From Rhodocyclales bacterium (lineage in GTDB: Bacteria; Pseudomonadota; Gammaproteobacteria; Burkholderiales; Rhodocyclaceae): a stretch of DNA of 64,000 nucleotides. Under the pieces are notes generated by a model. The model did not search any database. It was not told the origin of the DNA and was given only the letters and a program-made list of their open reading frames with translations. This document shows, in pieces, positions 29,532-41,683 of this stretch. Location of the stretch: NCBI GenBank assembly GCA_016235165.1, contig JACRLX010000046.1, positions 124,001 to 188,000 on the forward strand, given 5' to 3'. The number at the start of each line of letters is the position of its first letter. Position 1 is the stretch's first letter. Position numbers and translations under genes: made by a program.

Positions 29532-29590
29532 GCGGATCACCTGGCCCGCGGCGTGGCATTATCGGCCAGCCCGTCACCGCGGGGACAAGC

Positions 29591-30046
29591 TCAGAACGGA
29601 ATGTCGTCCTCGAAGTCGTTGAAATTGCTGCTCGCCGGCTGCGCAGCCGGCGCCGGGCGGCTGGCGCTGCCCGCACCGCCGCCGCTGTCCCGCGCCGGCG
29701 CCTCGCCCATGCCCTGGCGGCCACCCAGCATCTGCATGCGGTCGCCGCGAATCTCGGTCGAATAGCGGTCCTGGCCTTCCTTGTCCTGCCACTTGCGGGT
29801 ACGGATCGAGCCTTCGACGTAGATCTGCGAACCTTTCTTCAGGTATTGGCCGCAAACTTCGGCCTGGCGACCGAAGAAGCTGACACGATGCCACTCGGTG
29901 GCTTCCTGCTTGTTGCCGTCCTTGTCCTTCCAGGTGTCGGTGGTCGCCAGACGCAGATTTGCCACGGCCTCGCCGCTCGGCAGGTAGCGGATTTCCGGGT
30001 CCGCGCCGAGATTGCCCACCAGGATCACCTTGTTTACCGAAGCCAT
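29591..30046 (-). CDS. ssb: Single-stranded DNA-binding protein
   Basis: 151 residues: an OB fold beginning [21 protein letters not shown] and containing [21 protein letters not shown], a Gly/Ala/Pro-rich linker, and the acidic tip DFEDDIPF that binds partner proteins. It protects single-stranded DNA in replication and repair. It follows the MFS gene by 14 bp, the usual betaproteobacterial arrangement near uvrA. Confidence 0.97.
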   Translation of the reverse strand: MASVNKVILVGNLGADPEIRYLPSGEAVANLRLATTDTWKDKDGNKQEATEWHRVSFFGRQAEVCGQYLKKGSQIYVEGSIRTRKWQDKEGQDRYSTEIRGDRMQMLGGRQGMGEAPARDSGGGAGSASRPAPAAQPASSNFNDFEDDIPF

Positions 30047-30060
30047 TGTCGTTTCTCCCC

Positions 30061-31278
30061 TCAGGATTTAGGTTCAAGTATGCCATGCCCGGACGATGCC
30101 GATGCCATTGCCGCACTTCGCCGCGCCGGCAGCGGCGGCATGGTCAGTGCCGCCACCAGCCAGACCAGCACCATGGCCACATCGCAGAGAAAAACGGCCG
30201 CGGCGTCGAAGTGTTGTACCAGCCAGCCACCGAGGGCGCCGCCAACGAACAGGCCGAGCGCCTGGGTGGTGTTGTAGATGCCCAGCGCCGCGCCCTTGGC
30301 CCGCGCCGGCGCGATGCGCGAAATCAGCGAGGGCAGCATGGCTTCGAGAATGTTGAAGGCGACGAAGAAGCTCAGCAGGCCACTGGTGACGATCGCGAAG
30401 CTGGTACTTCCCAGCCACATCGCCAGCAGCGTCAGAAGCAGCAGCAAGACGGCGCCGACGAAGACCGGCTGTACCTTGTTGCGCTTCTCGGCGACCACGA
30501 TCGCCGGCACCATCAGCACGAAGGAGGCCAGCACTGCCGGCAGATAAACCTTCCAGTGGCTGGCCACCGGCATGTCGCCGTTACGGACCAGCAAACCGGG
30601 GATGACCACGAACATGGCCATCTGCACCGAGTGCAATGTAAATATCCCGAGATTCAGGCGCAACAGGCTGGGGTTGAACATCACTTCGCGAAAGGCCGGC
30701 TTCGGCCCCGGTGGCAGGGGCGGTGCCGGCGGTACGACATGGGTCACCAGGCCGATCGCGGCCAGCGCGAGAAAAGCCGTCAGCCAGAAAATGCCGGCCA
30801 TGCCGATCGCCGCGTAGAGCGCCGGCGCGGCAACCAGCGAGAACGCGAACATCAGCCCGATCGAGGAGCCGATCATGGCCATGACCTTGGTGCGGTGCTG
30901 TTCGCGCGTCAGATCGGCGGCCAGCGCGGTGACCGCCGCCGAAATGGCGCCGGCGCCCTGCAACACGCGACCGATGATGGACCACCAGATGTCCGCGGCC
31001 AAGGCGGCCACGGCGGAACCAATGGCGAACAGGATCAGGCCGAGGACGATCACCTTCTTGCGCCCGTAGGTGTCGGCCGCCATGCCGAAGGGAATCTGGA
31101 ACATGGCCTGGGTGAGGCCATAGGCGCCCAGCGCGATGCCGACCAGGGTCAGGTTGTCCCCGCCGGGAATGCCCTGGGCGTGGATGGCGAACACCGGCAG
31201 GATCAGGAACAGGCCGAGCATGCGCAACGCAAAAATCGACGCCAGCGAGGCGCCGGCGCGAATTTCTTCGCGGCTCAT
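30061..31278 (-). CDS. MFS transporter (YajR-like, uvrA-ssb neighbour)
   Basis: 405 residues and 12 predicted helices. [16 protein letters not shown] after TM2 is the A-motif. A Pro-rich cytosolic loop ([14 protein letters not shown]) separates the halves. Genes of this type lie between ssb and uvrA in many betaproteobacteria; here uvrA is 4 kb away because a toxin-antitoxin pair and a kinase gene intervene. The substrate is unknown. Confidence 0.88.
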   Translation of the reverse strand: MSREEIRAGASLASIFALRMLGLFLILPVFAIHAQGIPGGDNLTLVGIALGAYGLTQAMFQIPFGMAADTYGRKKVIVLGLILFAIGSAVAALAADIWWSIIGRVLQGAGAISAAVTALAADLTREQHRTKVMAMIGSSIGLMFAFSLVAAPALYAAIGMAGIFWLTAFLALAAIGLVTHVVPPAPPLPPGPKPAFREVMFNPSLLRLNLGIFTLHSVQMAMFVVIPGLLVRNGDMPVASHWKVYLPAVLASFVLMVPAIVVAEKRNKVQPVFVGAVLLLLLTLLAMWLGSTSFAIVTSGLLSFFVAFNILEAMLPSLISRIAPARAKGAALGIYNTTQALGLFVGGALGGWLVQHFDAAAVFLCDVAMVLVWLVAALTMPPLPARRSAAMASASSGHGILEPKS

Positions 31279-31327
31279 GGCGTCTGTGGTGGGAGACAGG
31301 GTAGTGTTCAGAAATCGCTCCGGAATA

Positions 31328-31747
31328 TCAAATATCGTCGGGAATGATCAGGTCCAGCGGATGATGGCCTTGCCGACGATAGACACGGAAGTCGGTGTCC
31401 AGCGTGCATACCGGTCCGGGGTGCATCTCCGCCAGGCGCACCATGCAGGCGTCGGCGAGCGACATCGGCGAGTCGGCATAGCGCTGCATCAATGCCGCGA
31501 TGGCCGTTGCTTCCCGCTCCACTCCCAGCCCGATGCGGATTACACCCTGCGCCAGTTTGGCCAGAATGCGGGTCGGCGACACGCCGGCACGGGCAAGCAG
31601 AAAGCAGCTCTCGGCGAGTACCGGCTCGCAGGTGGTCACCGGCGCCACGAAGCTGGCGAACTGGCTGACCGCCCAGGCGTGATGGCGGTCGGTGGGGCAG
31701 AAGTAGGCCACCAGGGGCCCGGTATCGAGCAGGACGGCGCGCTGCAT
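31328..31747 (-). CDS. PIN-domain toxin (VapC-like ribonuclease)
   Basis: 139 residues from the ATG at 31747. The acidic active-site residues are visible: AVLLDTGPLVAYF (first Asp), CEPVLAESCFLL (Glu), MSLADACMVRLAE (Asp) and TLDTDF (last Asp). Such proteins cut RNA and are held inactive by the partner antitoxin, encoded 5 bp upstream. The pair sits between the MFS gene and the histidine kinase. Confidence 0.87.
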   Translation of the reverse strand: MQRAVLLDTGPLVAYFCPTDRHHAWAVSQFASFVAPVTTCEPVLAESCFLLARAGVSPTRILAKLAQGVIRIGLGVEREATAIAALMQRYADSPMSLADACMVRLAEMHPGPVCTLDTDFRVYRRQGHHPLDLIIPDDI

Positions 31748-31752
31748 GGCCT

Positions 31753-32001
31753 TCAGCGACCGAAGCCGTCCAGATGCCTGGGATTGGACGCGTAGTCGGG
31801 CGGAGTCGGCTCCGCCACGCCGCAGCAATCCTGCATCAAGTCGTGCAGCGACGCGGGCGGCGGGGATTGCGGCAGGTCCGGCTGGTCGAGCACTCTGCGC
31901 AAGCCATCCTCGACCAGATCCTTCAATTTGCGCCCACGCAAGGCCGCCTCCGCTTTGGCACGGCGAAACAGCTCGTCGGAAAGGTCGATGGTAGTGCGCA
32001 T
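31753..32001 (-). CDS. Ribbon-helix-helix antitoxin
   Basis: 82 residues from the ATG at 32001, beginning MRTTIDLSDELFRRAKAEAALRGRKLKDLVEDGL, a ribbon-helix-helix DNA-binding start typical of VapB-like antitoxins. The Pro- and Asp-rich C-terminus should wrap the toxin. An AT-rich repeated motif overlaps the start codon and is probably the autoregulated operator. Longer upstream frames lack a family match. Confidence 0.85.
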   Translation of the reverse strand: MRTTIDLSDELFRRAKAEAALRGRKLKDLVEDGLRRVLDQPDLPQSPPPASLHDLMQDCCGVAEPTPPDYASNPRHLDGFGR

Positions 32002-32025
32002 ATAAGCATTAAAGCATAAATATGC
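31998..32025. promoter_or_regulatory. Operator-like repeat of the toxin-antitoxin pair
   Basis: GCATA and TATGC bound a 28-bp AT-rich element containing two spaced AGCAT words, overlapping the antitoxin start codon. Ribbon-helix-helix antitoxins bind such repeats to repress their own operon. Confidence 0.55.
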
Positions 32026-32121
32026 GTCGGCGTCGCCTCGGCTCTGCCAGAACCGCGCGCGCATGCCCCGCCGCCAGACGCACCCGGCGACGGAACCCGC
32101 CCTTGCCCGGTCCACACTGTC

Positions 32122-34962
32122 TCAGTCGGCGATCATCGCCGCCAGTTTGCCGGTGAGGACATCCAGCGCGTCGGCCAGATGATGCACCTGTTCGCGCCAA
32201 TCCTCGTGCTCGACCGCGACGGCCTGTTCGACATGGGCGGCAAAGCCGCCGAAGCGCTCTGCCCCGACATAGGGTGAACTCCCCTTGAGCTTGTGGGCTA
32301 TCGCCCGCAATCCTTCGCGGTCATTGCCGCGCGCCTGGTCGCGCAGGACTTCCGGCATCTCCCGGTACTGTTCGAGGAAGCGCCGGATCACCGCGATCAT
32401 GCGTTCCGTTTCGCCCATCGCGTAACGCAAGGCAAGATCCTGGTCGATGTGATCAAGCCCTTCGCGCAGCGTCGCGAAAGTCGGCGCCGGCGACACGGCG
32501 CGCCTGGCCAGGGGAGACTTCAGCCAGCGTTCGAGGCGGGTCATGAGCGTGGGGAAATCCACCGGCTTGGTGACGAAATCGTTCATCCCCGCCGCCAGGC
32601 AGCGCTCCCTTTCCTCCGCCAGGGCATGCGCGGTCATGGCGATGATGGGCAGTTCATCCGCCGTGCACCGCTTGCGTATGGACCGGCTGGCCTCGATGCC
32701 GTCCATTTCAGGCATCTGGATGTCCATCAATACCAGATCCCAGTGTTCGCGCTCCACCGCCGCAATGGCTTCGCGTCCGTTGTTCACGATCACCAGCGTG
32801 GCCCCGGTCAGGGAGATCTGGTCGGCAGCGACAAACTGGTTCAATGGATTGTCTTCCGCAAGGAGAATGCGCGCACCTCTGAAGTCGGGCCGCGCGGCGG
32901 CAAGTCCGGCATCCGGCAACACGGCCGTGGCGCCGGCCAGAATGCGGGCCAGAGTTTGTTCCAGACTCCGGCGCGTGACCGGCCGATGGAGAACCTGGAC
33001 ACGTGGCGAGGCCATGCCCAGCTCGGCACCGAAAGGCGCAATGAGCAACAGGGGAACCCGGGCGACGGCATCCAGCATTTGCCGGGCTTCGACTTCACTG
33101 CCCGCGATCATGAGTTGCGGTGTCTCGCCGACGCCAGCCCGGCGAGCGCCCATGCCGGCGATCAAACCGGATACCAGTGCCGCCAGCCCCGGATCGGCCT
33201 CCCCGACCCGAATCGGGACGCCAACCAGCGTGGGCTCCGGCTCGACGGAAGCCCCCCAGGCCGGATCCAGGGTAAAGTGAAATTCGCTGCCCAGTCCCAG
33301 CCTGCTGCTGACCCGGACCTCGCCGCCCATCAGCGCCACCAGGCGACGGCAGATCGCAAGGCCCAGCCCGGTGCCCCCATACTTGCGCGTGGAGGACGTA
33401 TCGGCTTGGGCAAAGGGGTAAAACAGGCGCCCGATCTGCTCCTCGCCGAGCCCGATGCCGGTGTCCCTTACCGAGAAGCGCAGGGCCGTCGCGGAAACCT
33501 CGGTCGCCGGCGAGACGGCAAGCACGACTTCGCCGCGCTCGGTGAACTTGATTGCATTGCCAACCAGGTTGCTCAATACTTGGCTCAGGCGCAGTGAATC
33601 GCCACGAATGCGGCGCGGCGTTCCACTGTCGAGTTCGACGCGCAGCTCCACGGGCTTGCCGAGCGCCATGGTCGCGCCGAGGCCGACCACGCGCTCGATG
33701 ACTTCATCGAGATCGAATTCGATGTCTTCCACCACCAGCTTGCCGGCTTCGATCTTGGAAATATCGAGGATGTCATTGATGATGCCCAGCAAATGCTCGG
33801 CGGCGGAATGTGCCTTCATCACATAGTCGCGCGGCTTCTCGGGCATCGCCTCGCGCAAGGCCAGCGCGCTCAGTCCAAGCACGGCATTCATCGGCGTGCG
33901 GATCTCGTGACTCATGTTGGCGAGGAACTCGCTTTTCGCCTGGGTCGCGGCCTCGGCCGCCGCCAGTGCCGCGGCCAGGCGCCGGGTGTAACCGCGCTGC
34001 CGGCGCGCGGCCCGCTCCAGCAGGATGTAGATCAGGATCACCGCCATCGCCGAACCGGCCAGCATCAGGACCAGTATCTGATTCGCATGGAGGCGACCCG
34101 CCGCCTCGGCGCTTTCCACATCGAGCGCCAATACCGCCGTCGCGAATGGAATGCCGGCGCCGTCATACAGGTTAACCGCACGCAACTGGTAGCCGGGGAT
34201 TTCCCCGCGCTCGCTTCCGCTGGCGACGAGTTCCTGTATTCGTTGCCGTTCCATCACGGGAAAATCGCCGGCGGCCACTTCGAGGCTGGGGTTCGATCCC
34301 GCCTCGCCGCGCAGGCGGAATATGCCGAAGGCCGTGTCGCCCGGCTGGCCATGCGCCGCATGTTGCTCGGTTTCCAGGCGCAGCAGGGCATTCACCGTAT
34401 CCAGCTTGGGATTGAGGCTGGTCGACAGCAGCAGATAGGCAATGATGCGGCCCTGGCTTTGTACCGGGCTGACGTGGAATACATGCAAATGCGCATCCTC
34501 GTGCATGTCCATCGCGTAGGCCGTACCGCCCTTGCGGCGCGCCATTTCGAACACGGCGGGCAGGCTTCCCCGCATCCCGCCATGGTTGCCGAAAAGCCGC
34601 TTGCCCTCGGGGCTGAGGATTTCCACCCCGTCCACCAGGCCCGGCGAGCTTTGTTCGATGGCCAAGGCACGCCGGTCGAGCTGCACGGTCTGGTCTGCCT
34701 CGATGGCAGCAACAAGGGAGGGGTCACGCGCGTGGATTTCGCCGACCAGCGCAAGCTTCTCCGCCGCCGCCTGCTCGTGGTCGCGCAGCAAGGACCGCAT
34801 CATGACGGCGGTATGCTCGGTATTGCGCCAGATCGACGCCCGGGCGTCGTCTTCGATCTGGCGGCTGGTTATCAGCGACCCGAACAGCAACAGCACGGCG
34901 AGCAGCAATGCCAGCGAACGATTCCCGCCACCGGCAAAGCTTTCCGGTATGGCTTTCAACAT
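32122..34962 (-). CDS. Hybrid sensor histidine kinase with receiver and HPt domains
   Basis: 946 residues from the ATG at 34962, after GGAGGGGAAG. Order: TM helix (about 18-32), a Cache-like extracytoplasmic sensor (about 33-290), second TM (295-315), a HisKA domain with phospho-acceptor His352 in SHEIRTP, an HATPase with DTGIGL and GGTGLGLAI, a degenerate receiver lacking a clear Asp, an intact receiver ([13 protein letters not shown]), and an HPt domain with [10 protein letters not shown]. This is a full BarA-like phosphorelay on one chain. No response-regulator gene is adjacent. The linker between receiver and HPt contains a short dispersed repeat. Confidence 0.93.
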   Translation of the reverse strand: MLKAIPESFAGGGNRSLALLLAVLLLFGSLITSRQIEDDARASIWRNTEHTAVMMRSLLRDHEQAAAEKLALVGEIHARDPSLVAAIEADQTVQLDRRALAIEQSSPGLVDGVEILSPEGKRLFGNHGGMRGSLPAVFEMARRKGGTAYAMDMHEDAHLHVFHVSPVQSQGRIIAYLLLSTSLNPKLDTVNALLRLETEQHAAHGQPGDTAFGIFRLRGEAGSNPSLEVAAGDFPVMERQRIQELVASGSERGEIPGYQLRAVNLYDGAGIPFATAVLALDVESAEAAGRLHANQILVLMLAGSAMAVILIYILLERAARRQRGYTRRLAAALAAAEAATQAKSEFLANMSHEIRTPMNAVLGLSALALREAMPEKPRDYVMKAHSAAEHLLGIINDILDISKIEAGKLVVEDIEFDLDEVIERVVGLGATMALGKPVELRVELDSGTPRRIRGDSLRLSQVLSNLVGNAIKFTERGEVVLAVSPATEVSATALRFSVRDTGIGLGEEQIGRLFYPFAQADTSSTRKYGGTGLGLAICRRLVALMGGEVRVSSRLGLGSEFHFTLDPAWGASVEPEPTLVGVPIRVGEADPGLAALVSGLIAGMGARRAGVGETPQLMIAGSEVEARQMLDAVARVPLLLIAPFGAELGMASPRVQVLHRPVTRRSLEQTLARILAGATAVLPDAGLAAARPDFRGARILLAEDNPLNQFVAADQISLTGATLVIVNNGREAIAAVEREHWDLVLMDIQMPEMDGIEASRSIRKRCTADELPIIAMTAHALAEERERCLAAGMNDFVTKPVDFPTLMTRLERWLKSPLARRAVSPAPTFATLREGLDHIDQDLALRYAMGETERMIAVIRRFLEQYREMPEVLRDQARGNDREGLRAIAHKLKGSSPYVGAERFGGFAAHVEQAVAVEHEDWREQVHHLADALDVLTGKLAAMIAD
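32475..32500 (+). repeat. Short-form dispersed repeat inside the histidine kinase gene
   Basis: CGAAAGTCGGCGCCGG...ACGGCG matches the copy at 28181-28206 at 24 of 26 positions. It encodes part of the linker [10 protein letters not shown] between the receiver and HPt domains and keeps the frame. Confidence 0.7.
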
Positions 34963-35287
34963 CTTCCCCTCCTTCTCGAGCGCGACGTCTTCTGGCGGAA
35001 ACCGTCGATCGTTACAAACTCCAGACCGGCAAGTATCCCTACGGCCGGTAATGGCTTCAATCCGTAGAAGCCGCAGCCCGGCATTCCCGAAATCGAGAAA
35101 ACGAGCGCCCAAGCTGCACCCGACCGCGGGCCCACGCGCGCACCGAGTCTATGTCTCCGGTAAAGCCGGAGACGGTATCCCTTACCAACGGCGCCGACGG
35201 CACGGCGATATCTCTCGCCTGAACAGCGGGTTCGCTCTGCCGCGTGCAGCAGGGTATATTTGTTGGTTCCCAACCCGATTCAGTCTC
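34963..35287. other. Gene-free region upstream of uvrA and the kinase
   Basis: This 325-bp divergent spacer carries the ribosome-binding site of the kinase at its left end, the long-form repeat at 35146-35207 and an AT-rich patch (GGTATATTTGTTGG near 35250) that may be part of the uvrA promoter. No LexA-type box was recognised. No credible gene is present. Confidence 0.6.
35146..35207 (+). repeat. Long-form dispersed hairpin repeat upstream of uvrA
   Basis: AGTCTATG leads into a perfect hairpin at 35153-35173 (arms GTCTCCGG and CCGGAGAC, loop TAAAG), then GGTATCCCTTACCAA and the tail CGGCGCCGACGGCACGGCG. The stem differs from the dctM copy by paired, compensating changes. It lies 81 bp before the uvrA start, in the same direction. 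Confidence 0.85.
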
Positions 35288-38151
<2,864 letters not shown>

Positions 38152-38155
<4 letters not shown>

Positions 38156-38496
38156 GTGCGTTTGAAAACTACGCGCGCGAAGCGCAAAACATCGAGCACG
38201 AGATCCTCACCAAGGGCGTGATCCTTGGCATCGACTGGAACGACGAGGCCAAATTGCGCGAGGTGGCGCGCCAGGCGCTCGACTGCCGGCTAGGCGCCGT
38301 CGATTGTGAACCCGACGAACCGCGCGACCGTGCCCGGCTCGAACTCTTCGCCCTGATCCAGCTGATGCTGACGGTGATGAAGGAAAGCGCCGACGACCAG
38401 ATGCACACACATGGCGGGCCGCTATGGAAACGGCTGGCCCGCGCCCTGTGGGCTGAGTACGAGCAACGCCAGACGACTAGGAACTCACGATCCTGA
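38152..38496 (+). CDS. Conserved hypothetical protein downstream of uvrA
   Basis: The 114-residue product is mostly helical and has no recognised domain; a segment [31 protein letters not shown] stands out. It has no signal peptide. The ATG overlaps the uvrA stop, so it is coupled to uvrA. The 3' end overlaps the convergent HupE-like gene by 20 bp. Confidence 0.75.
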
Positions 38497-39601
38497 GGTC
38501 GAAGGCGCGTTCGACGAACCAGATCAGCGCGATCGTCAGGGTTGCCAGCGAACCACCGATGAAAACCACACGCCGGTAGAACAGGCCGTCGCGCAGCCAG
38601 TACGCAAGGGGCAGGAAGGCCGCAACGATGGCCAGCTGGCCAAGCTCGACGCCAAGGTTGAAGCCCAGCAGCGACAGCACCAGGGTCTCCCGCGGCAGCC
38701 CGAGTTCCGCCAGCACGCTGGCGAAGCCGAAGCCATGGATCAGGCCAAAGCCGAAGGCCACCATCCAGCGCCGCCGCTCCACCATCGGCTTCAGGTTGTT
38801 CGCCGCCGCCAGCACCACCGAGGCGGCGATCGCCGACTCCACCAGGCGCGAAGGCAGCTCGATCAGGCCCAGCGCCGCCAGCGACAGCGTGATCGAATGC
38901 GCCAGCGTGAAGGCGGTGACCACCCACAGCACTTCGACCAGTGCCACGCGGAAGCCGGCAACGCCGCGCCAGCCGCCGGATTCGTGCACCAGCACCGCCG
39001 GCAGCAGCAGCGAGAGCAAGAACAGGATATGGTCGAAGCCGATCCAGATATGCCAGATGCCTTCCACCAGGTACTGGCCGAACTGGGCCAGGCGCGAGGC
39101 CTCGCCGGCGGCAAAGCGCTGCTCGGCGCGCTGCGGCGACAGCACCGCGGTCTGCGTGCCGCCGTCGAGGCCAAGCCGCAACAGGCCGCGATGCAGGGCG
39201 TCGAGCTCGAACAGCAAGCGATAGCCCAGCGTCAGTTCGCCGCTGCCGGAGGGACACTCGCCGGCCAGGCGCAGCACGGCATAGGCGCCGTCGGTATGGC
39301 TGTCGACCAGGTGCTCGGTCACCATGAGGGCGCAGGCGCCGCCGCGTTGCAGGGCAAGCCGGCCGAGAGCCCAGGCGGCGATCTCGGCGTGCCGGGCACG
39401 GACTTCGCCCCAGGTGATCTCGCCATTGCCGTCGCCGTCGAGGCCCAGCGCAAAGTCGATGTCGCGCAGCGCGATGTCCCATTGCCCCGACACCTGGCGG
39501 CCTTGGACGTCGAGCATGAGATAACTGTCGCTGGCCTTGTGGGCGAAGACCGGCAGCGACAGCAGCAGCAACAGGCCGAGCAGGCCGCGGCGCAGGTTCA
39601 T
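38477..39601 (-). CDS. HupE/UreJ-family membrane protein with secreted N-domain
   Basis: 374 residues: a signal peptide ending SLPVFAHKAS, a periplasmic beta domain of about 150 residues with an EF-hand-like loop (LGLDGDGNGEITW), then six to seven helices with HIWIGFDHILFLLSLL, TLAHSITLSLAAL and IHGFGFASVL, the HupE/UreJ_2 histidine motifs. Relatives are thought to move nickel, cobalt or other ions, but the evidence is thin. The ATG overlaps the stop of the TPR gene upstream. Confidence 0.82.
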   Translation of the reverse strand: MNLRRGLLGLLLLLSLPVFAHKASDSYLMLDVQGRQVSGQWDIALRDIDFALGLDGDGNGEITWGEVRARHAEIAAWALGRLALQRGGACALMVTEHLVDSHTDGAYAVLRLAGECPSGSGELTLGYRLLFELDALHRGLLRLGLDGGTQTAVLSPQRAEQRFAAGEASRLAQFGQYLVEGIWHIWIGFDHILFLLSLLLPAVLVHESGGWRGVAGFRVALVEVLWVVTAFTLAHSITLSLAALGLIELPSRLVESAIAASVVLAAANNLKPMVERRRWMVAFGFGLIHGFGFASVLAELGLPRETLVLSLLGFNLGVELGQLAIVAAFLPLAYWLRDGLFYRRVVFIGGSLATLTIALIWFVERAFDLRIVSS

Positions 39602-40797
39602 TGCCGTGTCGCCACGGCTGACTTTCGGCCCAGGCTGCGCAGCCGGGCATCCTCGAAGCCGCTGGTCCGCAGCCAGTCGCGCGCCGGCTGGGCGGCGGCG
39701 GCATCGCCGGCGGCGATGGCGGCTTCGAGCAGGATGCGCGCGTCGCGCGGTTCGCGCTGCACGCGGTAGTTTTCGCTCGCCAGGCGCAAGGCCTGCACGG
39801 CGTCGCCTCTCAGGCGCAAGCGGAAGCGCGCCTCCTCGGCGCGGTGGGTGGTGTCGCCGCGCAGCCGGGCCGCGGCGAAGCGTTCCTCCAGCAGTTGCGC
39901 CAGGCGCACCGCGCCGGGCCGCTGCAATGCCGCCTCGGCCTCGGCCAGGCGCAGCAGCAGGCTGTCGGAGGCTTCCCAGCCGGCGAGCTGGTCGAGCATT
40001 TCGGCGGGCCGCCCGGCATCGAGCAGGAAATCGGCCCAGGCGGCGAGCAGGTAGCCGTCGTCGCGACCAAGCGCCAGGGCCTCGCGATAATGCTGCTCGG
40101 CCAGCGCCGGCTGACCGCGCCAAGCCGCCAGTTCGCCCAGCCGCGTCAACAGCCAGAGCCGCTGTTCCGGCTCGCGGCTGGCGGCCAGCGCCCGTTGCAG
40201 CGTGCGATAGCCGGCCTCCAGTTGGCCGCCGTAGGCCTGCACCAGGCCGCGGCAGCCGCCATCGAGGGTGCTGCTGCCCAGGCGCTGCAGCGCAGCGCAC
40301 TCCTGTTGCGCCGCCGCATAGTCGGCCTGCACCAGGTGGATCGCGGCGCGCCAGGCGTGGGCGGCGGCTAGGCCGGGATCGCCGGCGAGGGCGCCGGCAA
40401 AGTCGTCCAGCGCGCCGGCAAAGTCGTGGCGATACTGCCGCAGCAGGCCGCGGACGAAACGCAGGGAGGCCGGCAAGGGCTCCCCGAAGCGAGCCGTCAC
40501 TGCCTCGGCGTAACCCACGTAGCGCGGATCGCCGCGCGCCATGGCCAGGTCGAAATAGGCCTGGGCGAGGCGCGCCGCGGGATGCGGCGCCTGCGGTGCG
40601 GCCAGCATCTCGCGGCGCAGGCTGCCCAGTTCGCGCGCACTGGCGTCGCCGGCGCGCAGCGGCAAACGTTCCAGCACTTCGCCATCATCGGCCGGCTTGC
40701 GCGGTGCAGCATGTACGTCCTGCAGCAAGGCGACAACACCGAGCATCAGGATAGTCAGGCGAAATCGTGCGCAGCGGGTCAACTTGGCGAAAGCCAT
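39598..40797 (-). CDS. Secreted tetratricopeptide-repeat protein
   Basis: About 399 residues from the ATG at 40797; an ATG at 40824 and a TTG at 40848 are alternatives and none has a clear ribosome-binding site. The signal segment MLGVVALLQDVHA is followed by helical TPR-like repeats (ARLAQAYFDLAMARGDPRYVGYAEAV, LAEQHYREALALGRDDGYLL). It is probably periplasmic and partnered with the HupE-like protein, whose gene overlaps it by 4 nt. Confidence 0.75.
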   Translation of the reverse strand: MAFAKLTRCARFRLTILMLGVVALLQDVHAAPRKPADDGEVLERLPLRAGDASARELGSLRREMLAAPQAPHPAARLAQAYFDLAMARGDPRYVGYAEAVTARFGEPLPASLRFVRGLLRQYRHDFAGALDDFAGALAGDPGLAAAHAWRAAIHLVQADYAAAQQECAALQRLGSSTLDGGCRGLVQAYGGQLEAGYRTLQRALAASREPEQRLWLLTRLGELAAWRGQPALAEQHYREALALGRDDGYLLAAWADFLLDAGRPAEMLDQLAGWEASDSLLLRLAEAEAALQRPGAVRLAQLLEERFAAARLRGDTTHRAEEARFRLRLRGDAVQALRLASENYRVQREPRDARILLEAAIAAGDAAAAQPARDWLRTSGFEDARLRSLGRKSAVATRQ

Positions 40798-40864
40798 CGG
40801 CGTTAAGTGATCTGTGCTCGCCATCCCGGGCGTCACGTTCTTCAACAATAGCCAAGGAGTTTAC

Positions 40865-41077
40865 ATGAGCAAGCTACTGTCCATCCTGATCGCTGCCGCT
40901 TTCGCCACCGTCTCCGCCGGTTCCTTCGCTGCCTCCCACGGCGGTGCCATGAAGGACGACAAGAAGATGGAAAAGAAGGAAGAGAAAAAGGACATGAAGA
41001 AGGAAGACAAGAAGGCCGAGAAGAAGGAAGAAAAGAAGGAGATGAAGAAGGAAGAGAAGAAGGACGCGAAGAAGTAA
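40865..41077 (+). CDS. Small secreted Lys/Glu-rich protein, first copy
   Basis: 70 residues: a signal peptide (MSKLLSILIAAAFATVSAGSFAA) and a mature tail of alternating Lys and Glu with Met and Asp (KKEEKKDMKKEDKK). No known family is recognised. AAGGAG lies 8 bp before the ATG, and a strong terminator follows 21 bp after the stop, so it is a stand-alone transcript. It is a tandem paralog of 41286-41486. The mature part should be a highly charged helix or a disordered polyampholyte. Confidence 0.8.
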   Translation: MSKLLSILIAAAFATVSAGSFAASHGGAMKDDKKMEKKEEKKDMKKEDKKAEKKEEKKEMKKEEKKDAKK

Positions 41078-41098
41078 TTCGCTGTTCCGGCTTCGATG

Positions 41099-41120
41099 AA
41101 GGCGGGCTCCGGCCCGCCTT
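41099..41120 (+). terminator. Intrinsic terminator after first Lys/Glu-rich gene
   Basis: Arms AAGGCGGGC and GCCCGCCTT with a TCCG loop, continuing into TTCG. It closes the first small-protein transcript. Confidence 0.85.
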
Positions 41121-41285
41121 TTCGTTTATGGAACAGGCGGTTATCGGCAGACTTGGCGCTCCCTGAAAATACCCATGAACAAGTTGAAGGAATTTTTGCC
41201 TGCGGCGTCAACCTCACAGACCGCGATGGCGTTATGCACGGGTGCGCCATTCGGCGTCACACCCAAAACATTCAAGGAGCTTTAA

Positions 41286-41486
41286 ATGAGCAAGCTGCTG
41301 TCCATCCTCGTCGCCGCCCTGTTCGCCACCGTTTCCGCCTCGTCCTTCGCCGCCGACGCGCCGAAGAAGGAAGAGAAGAAGGTAGAAAAGAAGGAAGAGA
41401 AGAAGGAAGCCAAGGCCGAGAAGAAGGAAGAGAAGAAGGAAGCCAAGGCCGAGAAGAAGGAAGAGAAGAAGGAAGCCAAGAAGTAA
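41286..41486 (+). CDS. Small secreted Lys/Glu-rich protein, second copy
   Basis: 66 residues with almost the same signal peptide as its neighbour (MSKLLSILVAALFATVSASSFAA), then a tail of near-identical EKKEEKKEAKA units repeated three times. AAGGAG precedes the ATG, and a terminator follows. The 208-bp spacer before it contains no other gene. The pair clearly arose by duplication, and the tails have diverged in unit composition (KKEDKK in the first, EKKEAKA in the second). Confidence 0.8.
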   Translation: MSKLLSILVAALFATVSASSFAADAPKKEEKKVEKKEEKKEAKAEKKEEKKEAKAEKKEEKKEAKK

Positions 41487-41501
41487 TCGCGGCTTCCCGG
41501 C

Positions 41502-41527
41502 AAAAAGCGGGCTGCGGCCCGCTTTTT
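41502..41527 (+). terminator. Intrinsic terminator after second Lys/Glu-rich gene
   Basis: Arms AAAAAGCGGGC and GCCCGCTTTTT, loop TGCG, with an extended T run. This is a textbook terminator. Confidence 0.92.
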
Positions 41528-41633
41528 TGTTGCCCGATCACCAGGACCCAGGCACTGCGGCGCCGCGCCGCCTACGCCCGGCGCCAGACGCGCGATGGAA
41601 GCATCCCCGGGCAGCGTCCGCCCCGCGCCCGAA

Positions 41634-41661
41634 AAAAAGCCACGGCACGCCGTGGCTTTTT
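41634..41661 (-). terminator. Bidirectional terminator after pntB
   Basis: Arms AAAAAGCCACGG and CCGTGGCTTTTT with a CACG loop give T runs on both strands. It lies 22 bp beyond the pntB stop and also blocks read-through from the small-protein genes. Confidence 0.92.
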
Positions 41662-41683
41662 GCGGCGCCAGGCCTCCTGGCCT

